Below, one piece after another: positions 16,662 to 25,224 of a stretch of DNA of 34,334 nucleotides. Position 1 is the first letter of the stretch, and every line of letters begins with the position of its first letter. The position numbers and the translations under genes were made by a program. Below the pieces are notes generated by a model. That model ran no database searches and was not told the origin of the DNA. It saw only the letters and a list, made by a program, of their open reading frames with translations. This DNA comes from Desulfobacteraceae bacterium (GTDB lineage: Bacteria; Desulfobacterota; Desulfobacteria; Desulfobacterales; ETH-SRB1), in the NCBI GenBank assembly GCA_028571455.1, contig JAPVVG010000168.1, positions 1 through 34,334 on the forward strand. The letters run 5' to 3'.

Positions 16662-16781
16662 AGATGTCAGAAGTCGGAGGTCGGAGGTCAGAGGTCAGAG
16701 GTCAGAGGTCGGAGATCGGAGGTCGGATGTCAGAAGTCGGAGGTCAGATGTCAGAGAACCAGTAACCAGTAACCAGCAACC
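16662..16781. repeat. Degenerate heptamer tandem repeat between metK and ahcY
   Basis: About thirteen units of the form (A/G)GAGGTC / AGATGTC / AGAAGTC, followed by three AACCAGT/AACCAGC heptamers. It ends 19 bp before the ahcY start. The track ORFs across it are simple-sequence artefacts. Confidence 0.9.
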
Positions 16782-16800
16782 CTGAACTAAGGAGGATTGA

Positions 16801-18255
16801 ATGTCTGTTTTAAAAGCAATAAAGGAGGTAAAGGGGTTTTTAGAGATAGATCCCTCCCTTCCGTATAAGGTGGCCGACATTTCGCTTGCAGATTTCGGAT
16901 TCAGAGAGATGAAACTTGCAGAAAATGAAATGCCCGGCCTTATGGCGGTTCGGAAAAAATACGGTCCTGAAAAACCGCTAAATGGAATGAAAATTATGGG
17001 AAGTCTCCATACGACCATTCAGACCGCCATGCTTATTGCAACGCTCAAGGAGCTTGGAGCCGACCTACGCTGGGCTACGTGCAACATCTTTTCAACACAG
17101 GATCATGCTGCTGCTGCAATTGCCAAAGCAGAACTTGCGGCAGTCTATGCATGGAAAGGCGAAACTCTCGAAGACTTCTGGTGGTGTACGGAACAGGCCC
17201 TTACATGGCCCGACGGCAGCGGTCCCGATCTTATTGTTGATGATGGCGGAGACGCCACTCTATATGTGCATCAGGGCGCAAAAATAGAAAATGACCCTGC
17301 CCTTTTAGATAAGGCTTATGACAGCCGTGATATGCAATGTCTTATAGCGCGCCTGAAGGTGAGTTATGAACGGGATTCCAGGCGCTGGACAACAATCGCA
17401 TCAAAAATCAGAGGCGTTTCCGAAGAGACAACTACCGGTGTTCACAGGCTTTACCACCTTGCAAGAAGCGGCGAGCTGCTTTTTCCGGCTTTTAATGTAA
17501 ACGATTCGGTCACAAAATCAAAGTTTGACAACCTTTACGGATGTCAGGAATCGTTGGCAGATGGAATCAAACGTGCCACAGATATTATGCTTGCCGGCAA
17601 GATCGTAGTGATATGCGGGTATGGTGATGTTGGCAAGGGATGCGCAAAATCGATGAGCGGATACGGAGCGCGTGTGCTTATTACCGAGATCGATCCTATA
17701 TGTGCTCTGCAGGCTTCTATGGAAGGATATGAAGTTGTGACCATGGAGGACGCAGCGCCGGTCGGAGATATCTTTGTTACAGCCACAGGATGCTACCATG
17801 TGATTACCGGCGAGCATATGGAACAGATGAAAAATGAAGCAATTGTCTGCAACATCGGACATTTTGATAATGAAATTCAGATGACCCATCTGGATGATAA
17901 TCCAGATTGTAAAAAGGAGCAGATTAAACCACAGGTTGACAAGTGGACTCTTAAATCAGGGCGATCCATTATTGTGCTTGCAGAAGGGAGGCTGGTAAAC
18001 CTCGGATGCGCAACAGGCCATCCCAGCTTTGTAATGAGCAATAGTTTTACAAACCAATGTCTTGCACAGATGGAGCTTGCATTAAAGCAATACGAAAGAA
18101 AAGTATATACGCTTCCCAAAAAGCTTGACGAGGAGGTAGCCCGGCTTCATATTGGCAAGCTTGGCGTAAAACTAACAAAACTCAACCAGTTCCAGGCCGA
18201 TTACCTTGGAGTACCGGTTGACGGTCCCTATAAAGCGGACAACTACAGGTACTAG
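16801..18255 (+). CDS. ahcY: S-adenosylhomocysteine hydrolase
   Basis: 484 aa, the longer form common in bacteria. Cleaves SAH to adenosine and homocysteine with tightly bound NAD. Visible: [19 protein letters not shown] with the family's substrate-site region, [14 protein letters not shown], the [19 protein letters not shown] substrate motif, the Rossmann loop [14 protein letters not shown], and the C-terminal [10 protein letters not shown] and YKADNYRY ending. The usual Cys ([10 protein letters not shown]) is present. AAGGAGGA precedes ATG 16801 at ideal spacing. It completes the methyl cycle with metK. No defect seen. Confidence 0.97.
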   Translation: MSVLKAIKEVKGFLEIDPSLPYKVADISLADFGFREMKLAENEMPGLMAVRKKYGPEKPLNGMKIMGSLHTTIQTAMLIATLKELGADLRWATCNIFSTQDHAAAAIAKAELAAVYAWKGETLEDFWWCTEQALTWPDGSGPDLIVDDGGDATLYVHQGAKIENDPALLDKAYDSRDMQCLIARLKVSYERDSRRWTTIASKIRGVSEETTTGVHRLYHLARSGELLFPAFNVNDSVTKSKFDNLYGCQESLADGIKRATDIMLAGKIVVICGYGDVGKGCAKSMSGYGARVLITEIDPICALQASMEGYEVVTMEDAAPVGDIFVTATGCYHVITGEHMEQMKNEAIVCNIGHFDNEIQMTHLDDNPDCKKEQIKPQVDKWTLKSGRSIIVLAEGRLVNLGCATGHPSFVMSNSFTNQCLAQMELALKQYERKVYTLPKKLDEEVARLHIGKLGVKLTKLNQFQADYLGVPVDGPYKADNYRY

Positions 18256-18341
18256 CCCGAATATTGAAACTACCTGCAGCCCCGCAACCTGCTAAAACAG
18301 AAAGGCCGCAACTCATTAGAATTACAGCATTTGTTTTAGTA

Positions 18342-18428
18342 TGGTGCCGAAGGGGAGACTCGAACTCCCACAGGCATACACCCACTAGACCCTGAACCTA
18401 GCGCGTCTACCAGTTCCGCCACTTCGGC
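18342..18428 (-). tRNA. tRNA-Leu (anticodon CAG)
   Basis: On the minus strand an 87-nt tRNA starts GCCGAAG and ends CTTCGGC-A-CCA, with CCA encoded. The 5' region GTGGCGGAACTGGTAGACGC has the leucine-type D arm, the anticodon loop reads GGTTCAGGGTC giving CAG, a long variable arm follows, and GAGTTCGAGTCTC is the T arm. The ORF 18182-18385 across it is a shadow. Confidence 0.97.
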
Positions 18429-18504
18429 ACAAAATTAAAATGATTGATTTTTTAACAGAATTAATTTAACTAAATTCTTTTTTGTTTGTTGTCAAGTTCA
18501 TTAT

Positions 18505-18694
18505 TACCTAAGATGAGCGATTAGCTCTTAGCAATTAGCGATTAGCTTTTATTATTTCGGGTGGTTACCAGCGATTCGATTTTCACCTCCGCCAACGGGC
18601 TCTGGCGGATTGACCTTTAGCAATATATTGAAATTATTGTGCTAATCCGCCAAAGGGCTCTGGCGGACTAACTGCTAAAAGCTCAATTAAGGTA
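18505..18694. repeat. Dispersed repeat, TACCT...AGGTA family, copy 2
   Basis: Nearly identical to 5485-5662 over most of its length: it begins TACCTAAGATGAGCGATTAG, shares GGTGGTTACCAGCGATT and the TCCGCCA/TGGCGGA hairpin, and ends CTCAATTAAGGTA. A second TCCGCCA/TGGCGGA hairpin is present near 18647-18668 that copy 1 lacks. It fills the tRNA-Leu to ribF gap, together with an AT-rich stretch. Confidence 0.9.
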
Positions 18695-18723
18695 TTATTA
18701 ATAATAATTATTGGATAATATAA

Positions 18724-19659
18724 ATGAACATCATTGAAGATATTGAAAAGATTGATCATCCATATAAAAATGCGGTTATTACCATCGGCAACTTCGATGG
18801 CGTGCACATTGGGCACCGGGCCCTTTTCCATCAGGTAATAGAAAAGGCAAGGGCGCTTCAGGGCACCTCTATCGTCATGACCTTTGAGCCTCATCCAGTT
18901 AGGGTGTTAAAACAAAACAACCATCCACCCCTTATAACCCTGTATGAACAAAAAATAGAGCTCATCGAAAAGGCCGGAATTGATATTCTTATTTGCATAC
19001 ACTTTACACGAGAATTCGCCTCAATACCGGCAAAAGAATTTATAGAAGAAATTCTGGTTGATCGTATCGGCACGAAAGCCGTTGTTGTTGGAAAAGATTA
19101 TACTTTTGGCAAAAACCGTGAAGGTAACCTCGATTTACTTAAAACATATGGAAAACGGCTCGATTTTGAAGTAATCGTTGTCAGAGAAATTCAAATGTTA
19201 AACAATTCGGAAGATAAAATCAGCAGCACCGGGATACGTGAGCTTATATCAGATGGAAAAGTTGCTGAATCACAAAAACTTTTAGGCAGACACTACCAGA
19301 TAAGGGGCACAGTTATGACCGGACGAGACAGAGGGGGCAGGCTCCTTGGCTTTCCTACCGCCAATATAAACCTTTATGATGAACTCAGCCCTAAAACCGG
19401 TGTCTATGCGGTTACCGTTGAATGCAAAGGGAGTAAATATAAAGGGGTCGCCAATATAGGATACAGCCCGACTTTTGATGACCGCATCTTTACGGTTGAG
19501 GCTCATATCCTCGACTTTAATGATGATATATACAGACAGAAAATCCGTGTAAATTTTATAAAGCGGCTCAGAGATGAAAAAAAGTTTTTAAATATTTCAG
19601 AATTATCAAAACAGATTAAAAAAGACATAGATAAAGCGCGCGATATCATTTCATTATAA
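18724..19659 (+). CDS. ribF: Bifunctional riboflavin kinase / FAD synthetase
   Basis: 311 aa, typical length. The N-terminal FAD synthetase domain has the nucleotidyltransferase motif GNFDGVHIGHRALF (about residues 22-35), DYTFGKNREGNLD and SSTGIRELISDGKV. The C-terminal flavokinase domain starts near residue 185, with TGRDRGGRLLGFPTANI and GVYAVTVECKG. Converts riboflavin to FMN and FAD. No FMN riboswitch was recognised upstream; that gap is occupied by a repeat. No strong Shine-Dalgarno is visible. Downstream is a MITE. Confidence 0.97.
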   Translation: MNIIEDIEKIDHPYKNAVITIGNFDGVHIGHRALFHQVIEKARALQGTSIVMTFEPHPVRVLKQNNHPPLITLYEQKIELIEKAGIDILICIHFTREFASIPAKEFIEEILVDRIGTKAVVVGKDYTFGKNREGNLDLLKTYGKRLDFEVIVVREIQMLNNSEDKISSTGIRELISDGKVAESQKLLGRHYQIRGTVMTGRDRGGRLLGFPTANINLYDELSPKTGVYAVTVECKGSKYKGVANIGYSPTFDDRIFTVEAHILDFNDDIYRQKIRVNFIKRLRDEKKFLNISELSKQIKKDIDKARDIISL

Positions 19660-19694
19660 TACCGGTATAAATTGTTCCTGCTGCCTTTATATTT

Positions 19695-19895
19695 GATGAA
19701 CTCGTAAAAAGTCGGATTTCTACCGTTTTGTCATTCCCGACCTGATCGGGGCACGTAGTGACACGAAGTGACACGAAGTGAAGCGTCAGCGCTAACCGTC
19801 AGCGCTAACCATTAGCGCTATCCAGTTCTTTCAAGCACTTATGGACTCCCGCCTTCGCGGGAGTGACTCGATTTTTGACTTTTTACGAGACCATC
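19695..19895. mobile_element. MITE-like element with GATGAACTCGTAAAAAGTC terminus and 6-bp target duplication
   Basis: The left end is GATGAACTCGTAAAAAGTC and the right end is GACTTTTTACGAGACCATC. It is flanked by ATATTT on both sides (19689-19694 and 19896-19901), an exact 6-bp duplication. The interior carries nested ATTCCCG/GGACTCCCG hairpin pieces and short tandem units (GTGACACGAA, GTCAGCGCTAACC). A second element with the same ends lies at 33552-33703. Confidence 0.85.
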
Positions 19896-19909
19896 ATATT
19901 TTAATAGTT

Positions 19910-20989
19910 ATGAAAAAAAACATAAGCATTTATCTGACTCTGGGAATATTATTGTCCGCCTTAGCCCTTTATCTATCCTTTAGAAATGTTCCGTTTGCCG
20001 ATCTTGCAACTTATCTGACAACAATAAATTACTTTTGGATATTACCATCTGTATTTATCGCCCTGATTAGTTTTGTTATAAGAACTCTTAGGTGGCAGTT
20101 TATCCTTGGGGCGGCACACACAGTAAGCTTCCGGCAGGCATTTCATCCCCTGATGATTGGCTTTATGTTAAACTGCATCCTTCCCGGCAGGATCGGCGAG
20201 TTGGCAAGGCCTGCAATTCTACAGAAAAAGGATAATATTCCATTTTCTACCGGTCTTGCAACGGTTGCTGCTGAAAGGTTGTTTGACATAATTCTTCTGA
20301 TAATACTTTCAATAACTGTGTTTGCATCTGTTCATATAGATCCGGCGCTTGATATTTCCTTTGGCAAGTATCATCTAAACAGAGAAACACTGCTAACTAT
20401 TGGCGCAGGCATGTTTAAGCTAAGCGCTGTGCTAATTGCCGGAATAATAATAATCAACTTTTCAGCAATCCAAAAGGTTGTAAAAAGGTTGATCATGGCA
20501 ATGCCATCTATATTTTTTTTTGTGGGCAGTGATTTTAAAAACCGGATGCAGGAAAAAATTTGCACGCCCCTTATAGGTTTTTTAGAAAATTTTGCCTTAG
20601 GTTTTGCTCTGATTAAGAACCCAAGAAAGGTGGGTATTTGCATTGTGCTGTCAACTATTATCTGGAGCCTTGCAGCTTTATCATATTATGTAATGGCGCT
20701 TGGCTGTCCAGGCATACGGCTTTCATATTTTGAGATCACGGCGGTCATGATAATTATCTGTCTGTTTATCGCTCTTCCGTCAGTACCCGGTTTCTGGGGA
20801 CTCTGGGAAGCAGGAGGAGTGTTTGCCCTGTCTCTTTTCGGGATTTCGGCAAAGGAAGCCCTCGGCTTTACACTTGCAAACCATGTAATTCAAATAGTTC
20901 CTGTAATAATTATCGGTATTTTATCAGCAATGGCAATCGGTGTGAATATACTGAAGCTCCATGCAACAGACAAATTAAAAGATAGATAA
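19910..20989 (+). CDS. Lysylphosphatidylglycerol synthase TM-region (flippase-like, UPF0104) membrane protein
   Basis: The track start (19841) lies inside a MITE; ATG 19910, beginning MKKNISIYLTLGILLSALAL, is the likelier start and gives 359 aa. About eight hydrophobic helices follow. Family hallmarks are the conserved N-terminal block RTLRWQFILGA, then LNCILPGRIGELARPAILQKK and TVAAERLFDIILL, and C-terminal GFWGLWEAGGVFAL. Such proteins are the membrane half of LPG synthases or stand-alone transporters or flippases of lipids and glycans; no aminoacyltransferase domain is present, so a transport role is inferred. The MITE upstream may supply or alter its leader. def follows after 25 bp. Confidence 0.88.
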   Translation: MKKNISIYLTLGILLSALALYLSFRNVPFADLATYLTTINYFWILPSVFIALISFVIRTLRWQFILGAAHTVSFRQAFHPLMIGFMLNCILPGRIGELARPAILQKKDNIPFSTGLATVAAERLFDIILLIILSITVFASVHIDPALDISFGKYHLNRETLLTIGAGMFKLSAVLIAGIIIINFSAIQKVVKRLIMAMPSIFFFVGSDFKNRMQEKICTPLIGFLENFALGFALIKNPRKVGICIVLSTIIWSLAALSYYVMALGCPGIRLSYFEITAVMIIICLFIALPSVPGFWGLWEAGGVFALSLFGISAKEALGFTLANHVIQIVPVIIIGILSAMAIGVNILKLHATDKLKDR

Positions 20990-21014
20990 GACTCATTTTT
21001 AAAAGGATATTATT

Positions 21015-21524
21015 ATGTCGACACTAACTGTGCTAACATATCCGGACAAATTTCTTAGTCAATCTGCAAAACCTGTAGAAAATATCGATGGCGCAATCCA
21101 GAATATGATTGAAGGCATGTCTTCCACCATGTATGAATCTCCTGGCGTGGGGCTGGCTGCCATACAGGTGGGATTTGACCAAAGCATTATCGTTTACGAC
21201 ATTTCGCCAAGGGATGAAAAGCGGTCTTTACATGTTCTTATAAATCCAAAAGTTATCTCCAGTGAAGGAACTACTATTTCCGAAAGCGAAGGATGTCTGA
21301 GCGTTCCTGATTTTAGGGCTGATGTAAAACGCTCAGCCTCTATCCTGGTTGAAGGGTTTGACAGGAAAGAAAAACCATTGAGAATAGAGGCCCATGGACA
21401 CCTTGCTGTTGTCTTGCAGCATGAAATTGATCATTTAAACGGCATATTATTTATAGACCGGATAAGCAGTTTAAAAAGAGGTCTTTATAAAAGACGTATC
21501 AAGAAGATGTTAAAACAAAAGTGA
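21015..21524 (+). CDS. def: Peptide deformylase
   Basis: 169 aa. Removes the formyl group from nascent N-terminal Met. The three metal/catalytic motifs are intact: GVGLAAIQVG (about residues 44-53), EGCLS with metal-ligand Cys94, and HEIDH with His136, Glu137 and His140. An AAAAGGATA Shine-Dalgarno-like motif lies upstream. The TGA stop is inside the first bases of repeat copy 3 (TGAGCGATTAGC). Next in the order is fmt, the enzyme that adds the formyl group def removes. Confidence 0.97.
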   Translation: MSTLTVLTYPDKFLSQSAKPVENIDGAIQNMIEGMSSTMYESPGVGLAAIQVGFDQSIIVYDISPRDEKRSLHVLINPKVISSEGTTISESEGCLSVPDFRADVKRSASILVEGFDRKEKPLRIEAHGHLAVVLQHEIDHLNGILFIDRISSLKRGLYKRRIKKMLKQK

Positions 21525-21690
21525 GCGATTAGCCATTAGCTTTTAGCTATTAGTCAAACTATATCAAGATGTTATTAAATAATAATCCGCCAGAGCCCAT
21601 TGGCGGAGGTGATTAATAAATAATTATACGAATGCATATTTCATAAGAGCCAACGGCTAATTGCTAACAGCTAATCGCTTAACATAGGTA
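21522..21690. repeat. Dispersed repeat, TACCT...AGGTA family, diverged copy 3
   Basis: Its left part TGAGCGATTAGCCATTAGC and right part GCTAATCGCTTAACATAGGTA form imperfect inverted ends; the right end inverted (TACCTATGTTAAGCGATTAG) matches the left ends of copies 1 and 2. The hairpin TCCGCCAGAGCCCATTGGCG appears in inverted orientation. It fills the def-fmt gap, and its terminal AGGTA contributes to the fmt ribosome-binding site. Confidence 0.8.
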
Positions 21691-21698
21691 AGGCAAAA

Positions 21699-22655
21699 AT
21701 GACAAAGCCGGCGATAAAGAAAAAAATCAAAATCATATTTATGGGCACGCCGGATTTTGCCGTACCCGCATTAACTGCCCTTCACAACAATAAATATGAC
21801 GTGGTTTTAGTGGTAACCCAGCCTGACCGGCCAAAAGGAAGGGGCCGCAAGCCGGTTTCTCCCCCTGTTAAGCAGACAGCCGTGCATCTGGGATATGATG
21901 TAATTCAGCCGATATCGATCAAAACAGACGAGTTTGCAAACAATGTGATAAGATTAAAACCGGACATGTTTGTTGTGTCGGCCTTTGGTCATATTCTTCC
22001 AAAAAGGCTTCTAAAACTGCCAAAAATCGGCGCATTAAATATACATGCCTCACTCCTTCCAAAATATCGGGGGGCTGCGCCAATCCAGTGGGCTATCATA
22101 AACGGCGAAAAGGAGACCGGAGTTACCACCATGCTTATAGATGAAGGTCTGGATACAGGAGACATCCTCTTTACATCAAAAATTCAAATCTCTCATGATG
22201 ACACATCAGCCACCCTTCACGATCGTCTGGCCGATCTTGGAGCTGATCTTCTTATAAAAACCCTAAAAGCTATAGAGGCCGGCAATATAAATTCCATTCC
22301 TCAAGACCACACAATGGCCACGTATGCACCAAAACTTAAAAAAAAGGACGGCCATATAAACTGGGAGATGGCTGCAGATAAACTCGAGGCTTTTATACGC
22401 GGGATGACACCATGGCCAGGAGCATTTACTTTTTGCAAGAACACACGTCTCAAGATATTCAGTTCAACGCCAATCATGATACCTGTCGATAAAACCCCGG
22501 GCACTATATTAAAAGGGTTTCCTGATGAACTTCGCATTGCAACCGGAAAAGGGGCTCTGTCCATCCTGGAAATACAGGGAGAATCCGGAAAGCGCCTTTT
22601 GATTAAAGATTTTCTGCGCGGATTTAAACTGCCACCCGGCACTGTCCTAAATTAA
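21699..22655 (+). CDS. fmt: Methionyl-tRNA formyltransferase
   Basis: 318 aa, normal. Transfers formyl from 10-formyl-THF to Met-tRNAi. The N-terminal KIIFMGTPDFAVPALTAL and TQPDRPKGRGRK are typical; the catalytic region has NIHASLLPKYRGAAPIQWA with the Asn-His pair and EGLDTGDILF with the Asp. The C-terminal OB-fold region is complete. AGGTAAGG upstream of ATG 21699 acts as Shine-Dalgarno and is partly repeat-derived. rsmB starts 1 bp after its stop, so the two are probably translationally coupled. Confidence 0.97.
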   Translation: MTKPAIKKKIKIIFMGTPDFAVPALTALHNNKYDVVLVVTQPDRPKGRGRKPVSPPVKQTAVHLGYDVIQPISIKTDEFANNVIRLKPDMFVVSAFGHILPKRLLKLPKIGALNIHASLLPKYRGAAPIQWAIINGEKETGVTTMLIDEGLDTGDILFTSKIQISHDDTSATLHDRLADLGADLLIKTLKAIEAGNINSIPQDHTMATYAPKLKKKDGHINWEMAADKLEAFIRGMTPWPGAFTFCKNTRLKIFSSTPIMIPVDKTPGTILKGFPDELRIATGKGALSILEIQGESGKRLLIKDFLRGFKLPPGTVLN

Positions 22656-22656
22656 T

Positions 22657-24069
22657 ATGAAAGCTAATCCTCGCAAGACTGCGCTGTTTGTCTTGAATTC
22701 TCTGGATAAAGGACGTCATACTCTGGATAGGATACTGGAAGATATTCAAAACAAAGAGCTGTTTCTTTCAAGAAGAGATCAGGCTTTGTTTTATGCGCTG
22801 GTTTACGGGGTTTTAAGATGGCAGGGTCTCCTTGACTGGACAATAAATCATTTTTCAAAAACCAGCCTTAAAAAGATAGACCCCAGGGTTTTGAATATTC
22901 TTCGGCTTGGGCTTTTTCAAATAATTTATTTAAACAGGATACCTGTTTCTGCTGCTGTTAATACCTCTGTTGAAATCGCAAGGTCATTTGCATCTTCCCG
23001 TGCCGCCGGGTTTGTAAATGCTCTCTTGCGCAATGCTGCCGGAGAATATAAAAATATCCCTTTCCCTGACCCTGTTAAAAACTCTGTATACAGTCTGTCT
23101 GTTAGAAAATCGTTTCCAGAGTGGCTGATTAAGCGATGGGTAAATCAATTTGGGCTAAAAGAGACCGAAGAGCTCTGTGATGCAATAAATACAATTCCCC
23201 CAATTACCGTCCGTACAAACAGTCTCAGGACAACCCGTGATGATCTGGCTAAAAGCCTTGCATCTGATGTGCAGCAAATTGAAAATACAACTTACTCTCC
23301 TGACGGCATACGTTTTATTAAACCAGACAGATCAATTCCTGAAATAAAAGCCTTTAAGAACGGCTGGTTCCAGGTCCAGGATGAGGCTGCACAGCTTGTT
23401 ACCTGTCTATTAAATCCCCGGCCCGGAGATACTGTTTTAGACGCATGCGCAGGTCTGGGCGGCAAAACCGGACATATTGCACAGATGATGAAAAATACAG
23501 GCAGACTGTTAGCTCTGGATAATCAGGATAATAAACTGCAACGGCTTGAGTCTGAAATGAAAAGACTTGGAATCTCAATTGTAACAACCTGCGATTACGA
23601 TCTTACTATCCCGTTTGACAGGCAATTTTCATATATGGGCTTTTCCGGATTTGACCGTATTCTTTTAGACGCGCCATGTTCGGGGCTGGGCGTTTTAAGG
23701 AGAAACCCTGATGCAAAATGGTTAATATCAGCTAATAGATTCAATACTTACAAGACAAGACAGATAAACTTTCTAAGTAATTTAGCGCAGCTTGTCAAGC
23801 CGTCAGGCACCCTGGTTTATGCTGTATGCAGCACAGAACCGGAGGAAAATGAAGAGGTGGTTAAAGGGTTTTTGAATATGCATTCAGAGTTTGTTGTAAA
23901 TAATAAGCTTGAAGGTCTGCCAAAAAATGTATATTCTCTTATAAATAAAAACCGATATTTAAAAACTTATCCGCATATAAATAATATGGATGGTTTTTTT
24001 GCGGTTTGTTTTAAACGGATAGTAACTATTCAGGTAGGCACAGAGGGGCAAAGGCACAAAGAAAAATGA
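22657..24069 (+). CDS. rsmB: 16S rRNA (cytosine-967-C5)-methyltransferase
   Basis: 470 aa. The first about 145 residues form a NusB-like RNA-binding domain (ALFYALVYGVLRWQGLLDW, VNALLRNAA). The Rossmann methyltransferase domain shows SAM motif I DACAGLGGKTGHIA, motif IV DAPCSGLGVLRRNPD with one catalytic Cys, and motif VI VYAVCSTEPEENEE with the second Cys. The expected family ending is DGFFAVCFKRI; the next about 17 residues (TIQVGTEGQRHKEK region) are encoded by the left end of an inverted-repeat element, a repeat-derived C-terminal extension unlikely to be catalytic. It follows def and fmt as in many bacteria. Confidence 0.96.
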   Translation: MKANPRKTALFVLNSLDKGRHTLDRILEDIQNKELFLSRRDQALFYALVYGVLRWQGLLDWTINHFSKTSLKKIDPRVLNILRLGLFQIIYLNRIPVSAAVNTSVEIARSFASSRAAGFVNALLRNAAGEYKNIPFPDPVKNSVYSLSVRKSFPEWLIKRWVNQFGLKETEELCDAINTIPPITVRTNSLRTTRDDLAKSLASDVQQIENTTYSPDGIRFIKPDRSIPEIKAFKNGWFQVQDEAAQLVTCLLNPRPGDTVLDACAGLGGKTGHIAQMMKNTGRLLALDNQDNKLQRLESEMKRLGISIVTTCDYDLTIPFDRQFSYMGFSGFDRILLDAPCSGLGVLRRNPDAKWLISANRFNTYKTRQINFLSNLAQLVKPSGTLVYAVCSTEPEENEEVVKGFLNMHSEFVVNNKLEGLPKNVYSLINKNRYLKTYPHINNMDGFFAVCFKRIVTIQVGTEGQRHKEK

Positions 24070-24222
24070 AAACATATAGGAATGCTTCAATAAGTTGTAG
24101 AATTTCCGAGACGTTGAATTAAGCCGAGAAATAGAACGAATGCTTAGCAGTTTAATCAGGAAGTTAAGCAACAAATAGCAAGACAACTTTGTGCCTCTGT
24201 GCCTATTAACCTGAGTAGTTAC
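24022..24222. repeat. MITE-like inverted repeat overlapping the rsmB 3' end
   Basis: The left end GTAACTATTCAGGT and the right end ACCTGAGTAGTTAC are inverted with 13 of 14 matches. Just inside, AGGCACAGAGG...GGCACAAAG matches the inverted CTTTGTGCCTCTGTGCCT on the right. Length is about 201 bp. It contains the rsmB stop codon. No target duplication is obvious. It occupies most of the gap before the TPR lipoprotein. Confidence 0.8.
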
Positions 24223-24291
24223 AATCCTATAACACCTAACACGTTTCGCAAAAAGTTCGAAAATATAAAGATATATTCTGGAAGGATTATC

Positions 24292-25224
24292 ATGAAACGA
24301 TTTTATTCTATTTTAATATTAATTGCGGTTCTTTTTTTCTTTGGATGCGCGGGTGGCAATGCTGTGAAGAAGAAGCCTGAGCATATTATCTCAGGCATGA
24401 AAGAAATACGGAAAGGAACCACATGGTATCAAAAAGGTTGTTACAAACGATCTCTGGAGCACTTTTTCAGGGCGCATGAACTTTTTGCCGCATCCGATCA
24501 ATTAGACGGAGTCGCCATGAGCATGAACAATATCGGAAATATTTACAGAATCATGGAAGACATTGACAGCTCCTTACTCTTTTTTGAAGAATCTATCACT
24601 ATATATCAGGATATCAAGGATTACAGCGGGTTAGTACAGGCTCTCTCGAACAAAGCCGCTGTGCTGATAGATAGCGACAGGCTAAAAGAGGCTGCCGCTG
24701 TGTTAAAGTCGGCTGAAGATATTGCGCAAAAAAATTCTATTCCCGCCAATCACATATTAAACAAGTGGGGCATCCTCTTTATCAGGCAAAAGGAATACAG
24801 CCGAGCGGAGGAGATATTGAACTCAGCCCTTGCTAATACTGATCCTGCTAACCATTCAGAATATGCAACAGTAAATTTTGCTCTGGGCACCCTGATGCGT
24901 GAAACCGGGCGCTATGAAAAAGCTATTTATTTCTTTAAGGCAGCTCTGGATACTGACCGCTTATCGGGATTCCACAAAGGGATTGCCGACGATCTTAGCG
25001 CTATTGGGGATATCAATTTTAGCCAAAGCAAATACGAACCAGCAGTGAATTTCTTTAAGCGGAGTATAAAGATTTATGCTCTTATCGAAAACAGAAAGAA
25101 AGTATCTGAAGTCATGGGCCGGCTTGTAAAGGCCGCGGAAAAAGCAGATCTGGATATCAGCATTACAAAACATTTTGTAAAAACCTGGATTGAGGGAAAA
25201 GCTTTTGAAAACCCATGCAAATAA
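24292..25224 (+). CDS. Tetratricopeptide-repeat lipoprotein
   Basis: ATG 24292 is preferred over the track start (24199): GGAAGGA is upstream, and the protein then begins MKRFYSILILIAVLFFFGCA, a lipoprotein signal with lipobox FFGC (Cys about 19). 310 aa. The mature part is helical, with about six TPR-like repeats, for example YKRSLEHFFRAHELFAASDQ, AMSMNNIGNIYRIMEDIDSS, ALGTLMRETGRYEKAIYFFK and AIGDINFSQSKYEPAVNFFK. Likely anchored to a membrane and acting as a protein-protein scaffold; partner unknown. Its 3' end overlaps the start of the TraB-family gene by about 20 bp, suggesting joint expression. Confidence 0.85.
   Translation: MKRFYSILILIAVLFFFGCAGGNAVKKKPEHIISGMKEIRKGTTWYQKGCYKRSLEHFFRAHELFAASDQLDGVAMSMNNIGNIYRIMEDIDSSLLFFEESITIYQDIKDYSGLVQALSNKAAVLIDSDRLKEAAAVLKSAEDIAQKNSIPANHILNKWGILFIRQKEYSRAEEILNSALANTDPANHSEYATVNFALGTLMRETGRYEKAIYFFKAALDTDRLSGFHKGIADDLSAIGDINFSQSKYEPAVNFFKRSIKIYALIENRKKVSEVMGRLVKAAEKADLDISITKHFVKTWIEGKAFENPCK

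Noticed and set aside
16528-17018. ORFs 16528-16785 (+) and 16695-17018 (-) over the metK-ahcY junction
   Set aside because: They read through simple heptamer repeats or antisense to ahcY; no family motif or ribosome-binding site.
18505-18723. Possible FMN riboswitch upstream of ribF
   Set aside because: The sequence is the dispersed repeat also found at rpmI-rplT, not an RFN element.
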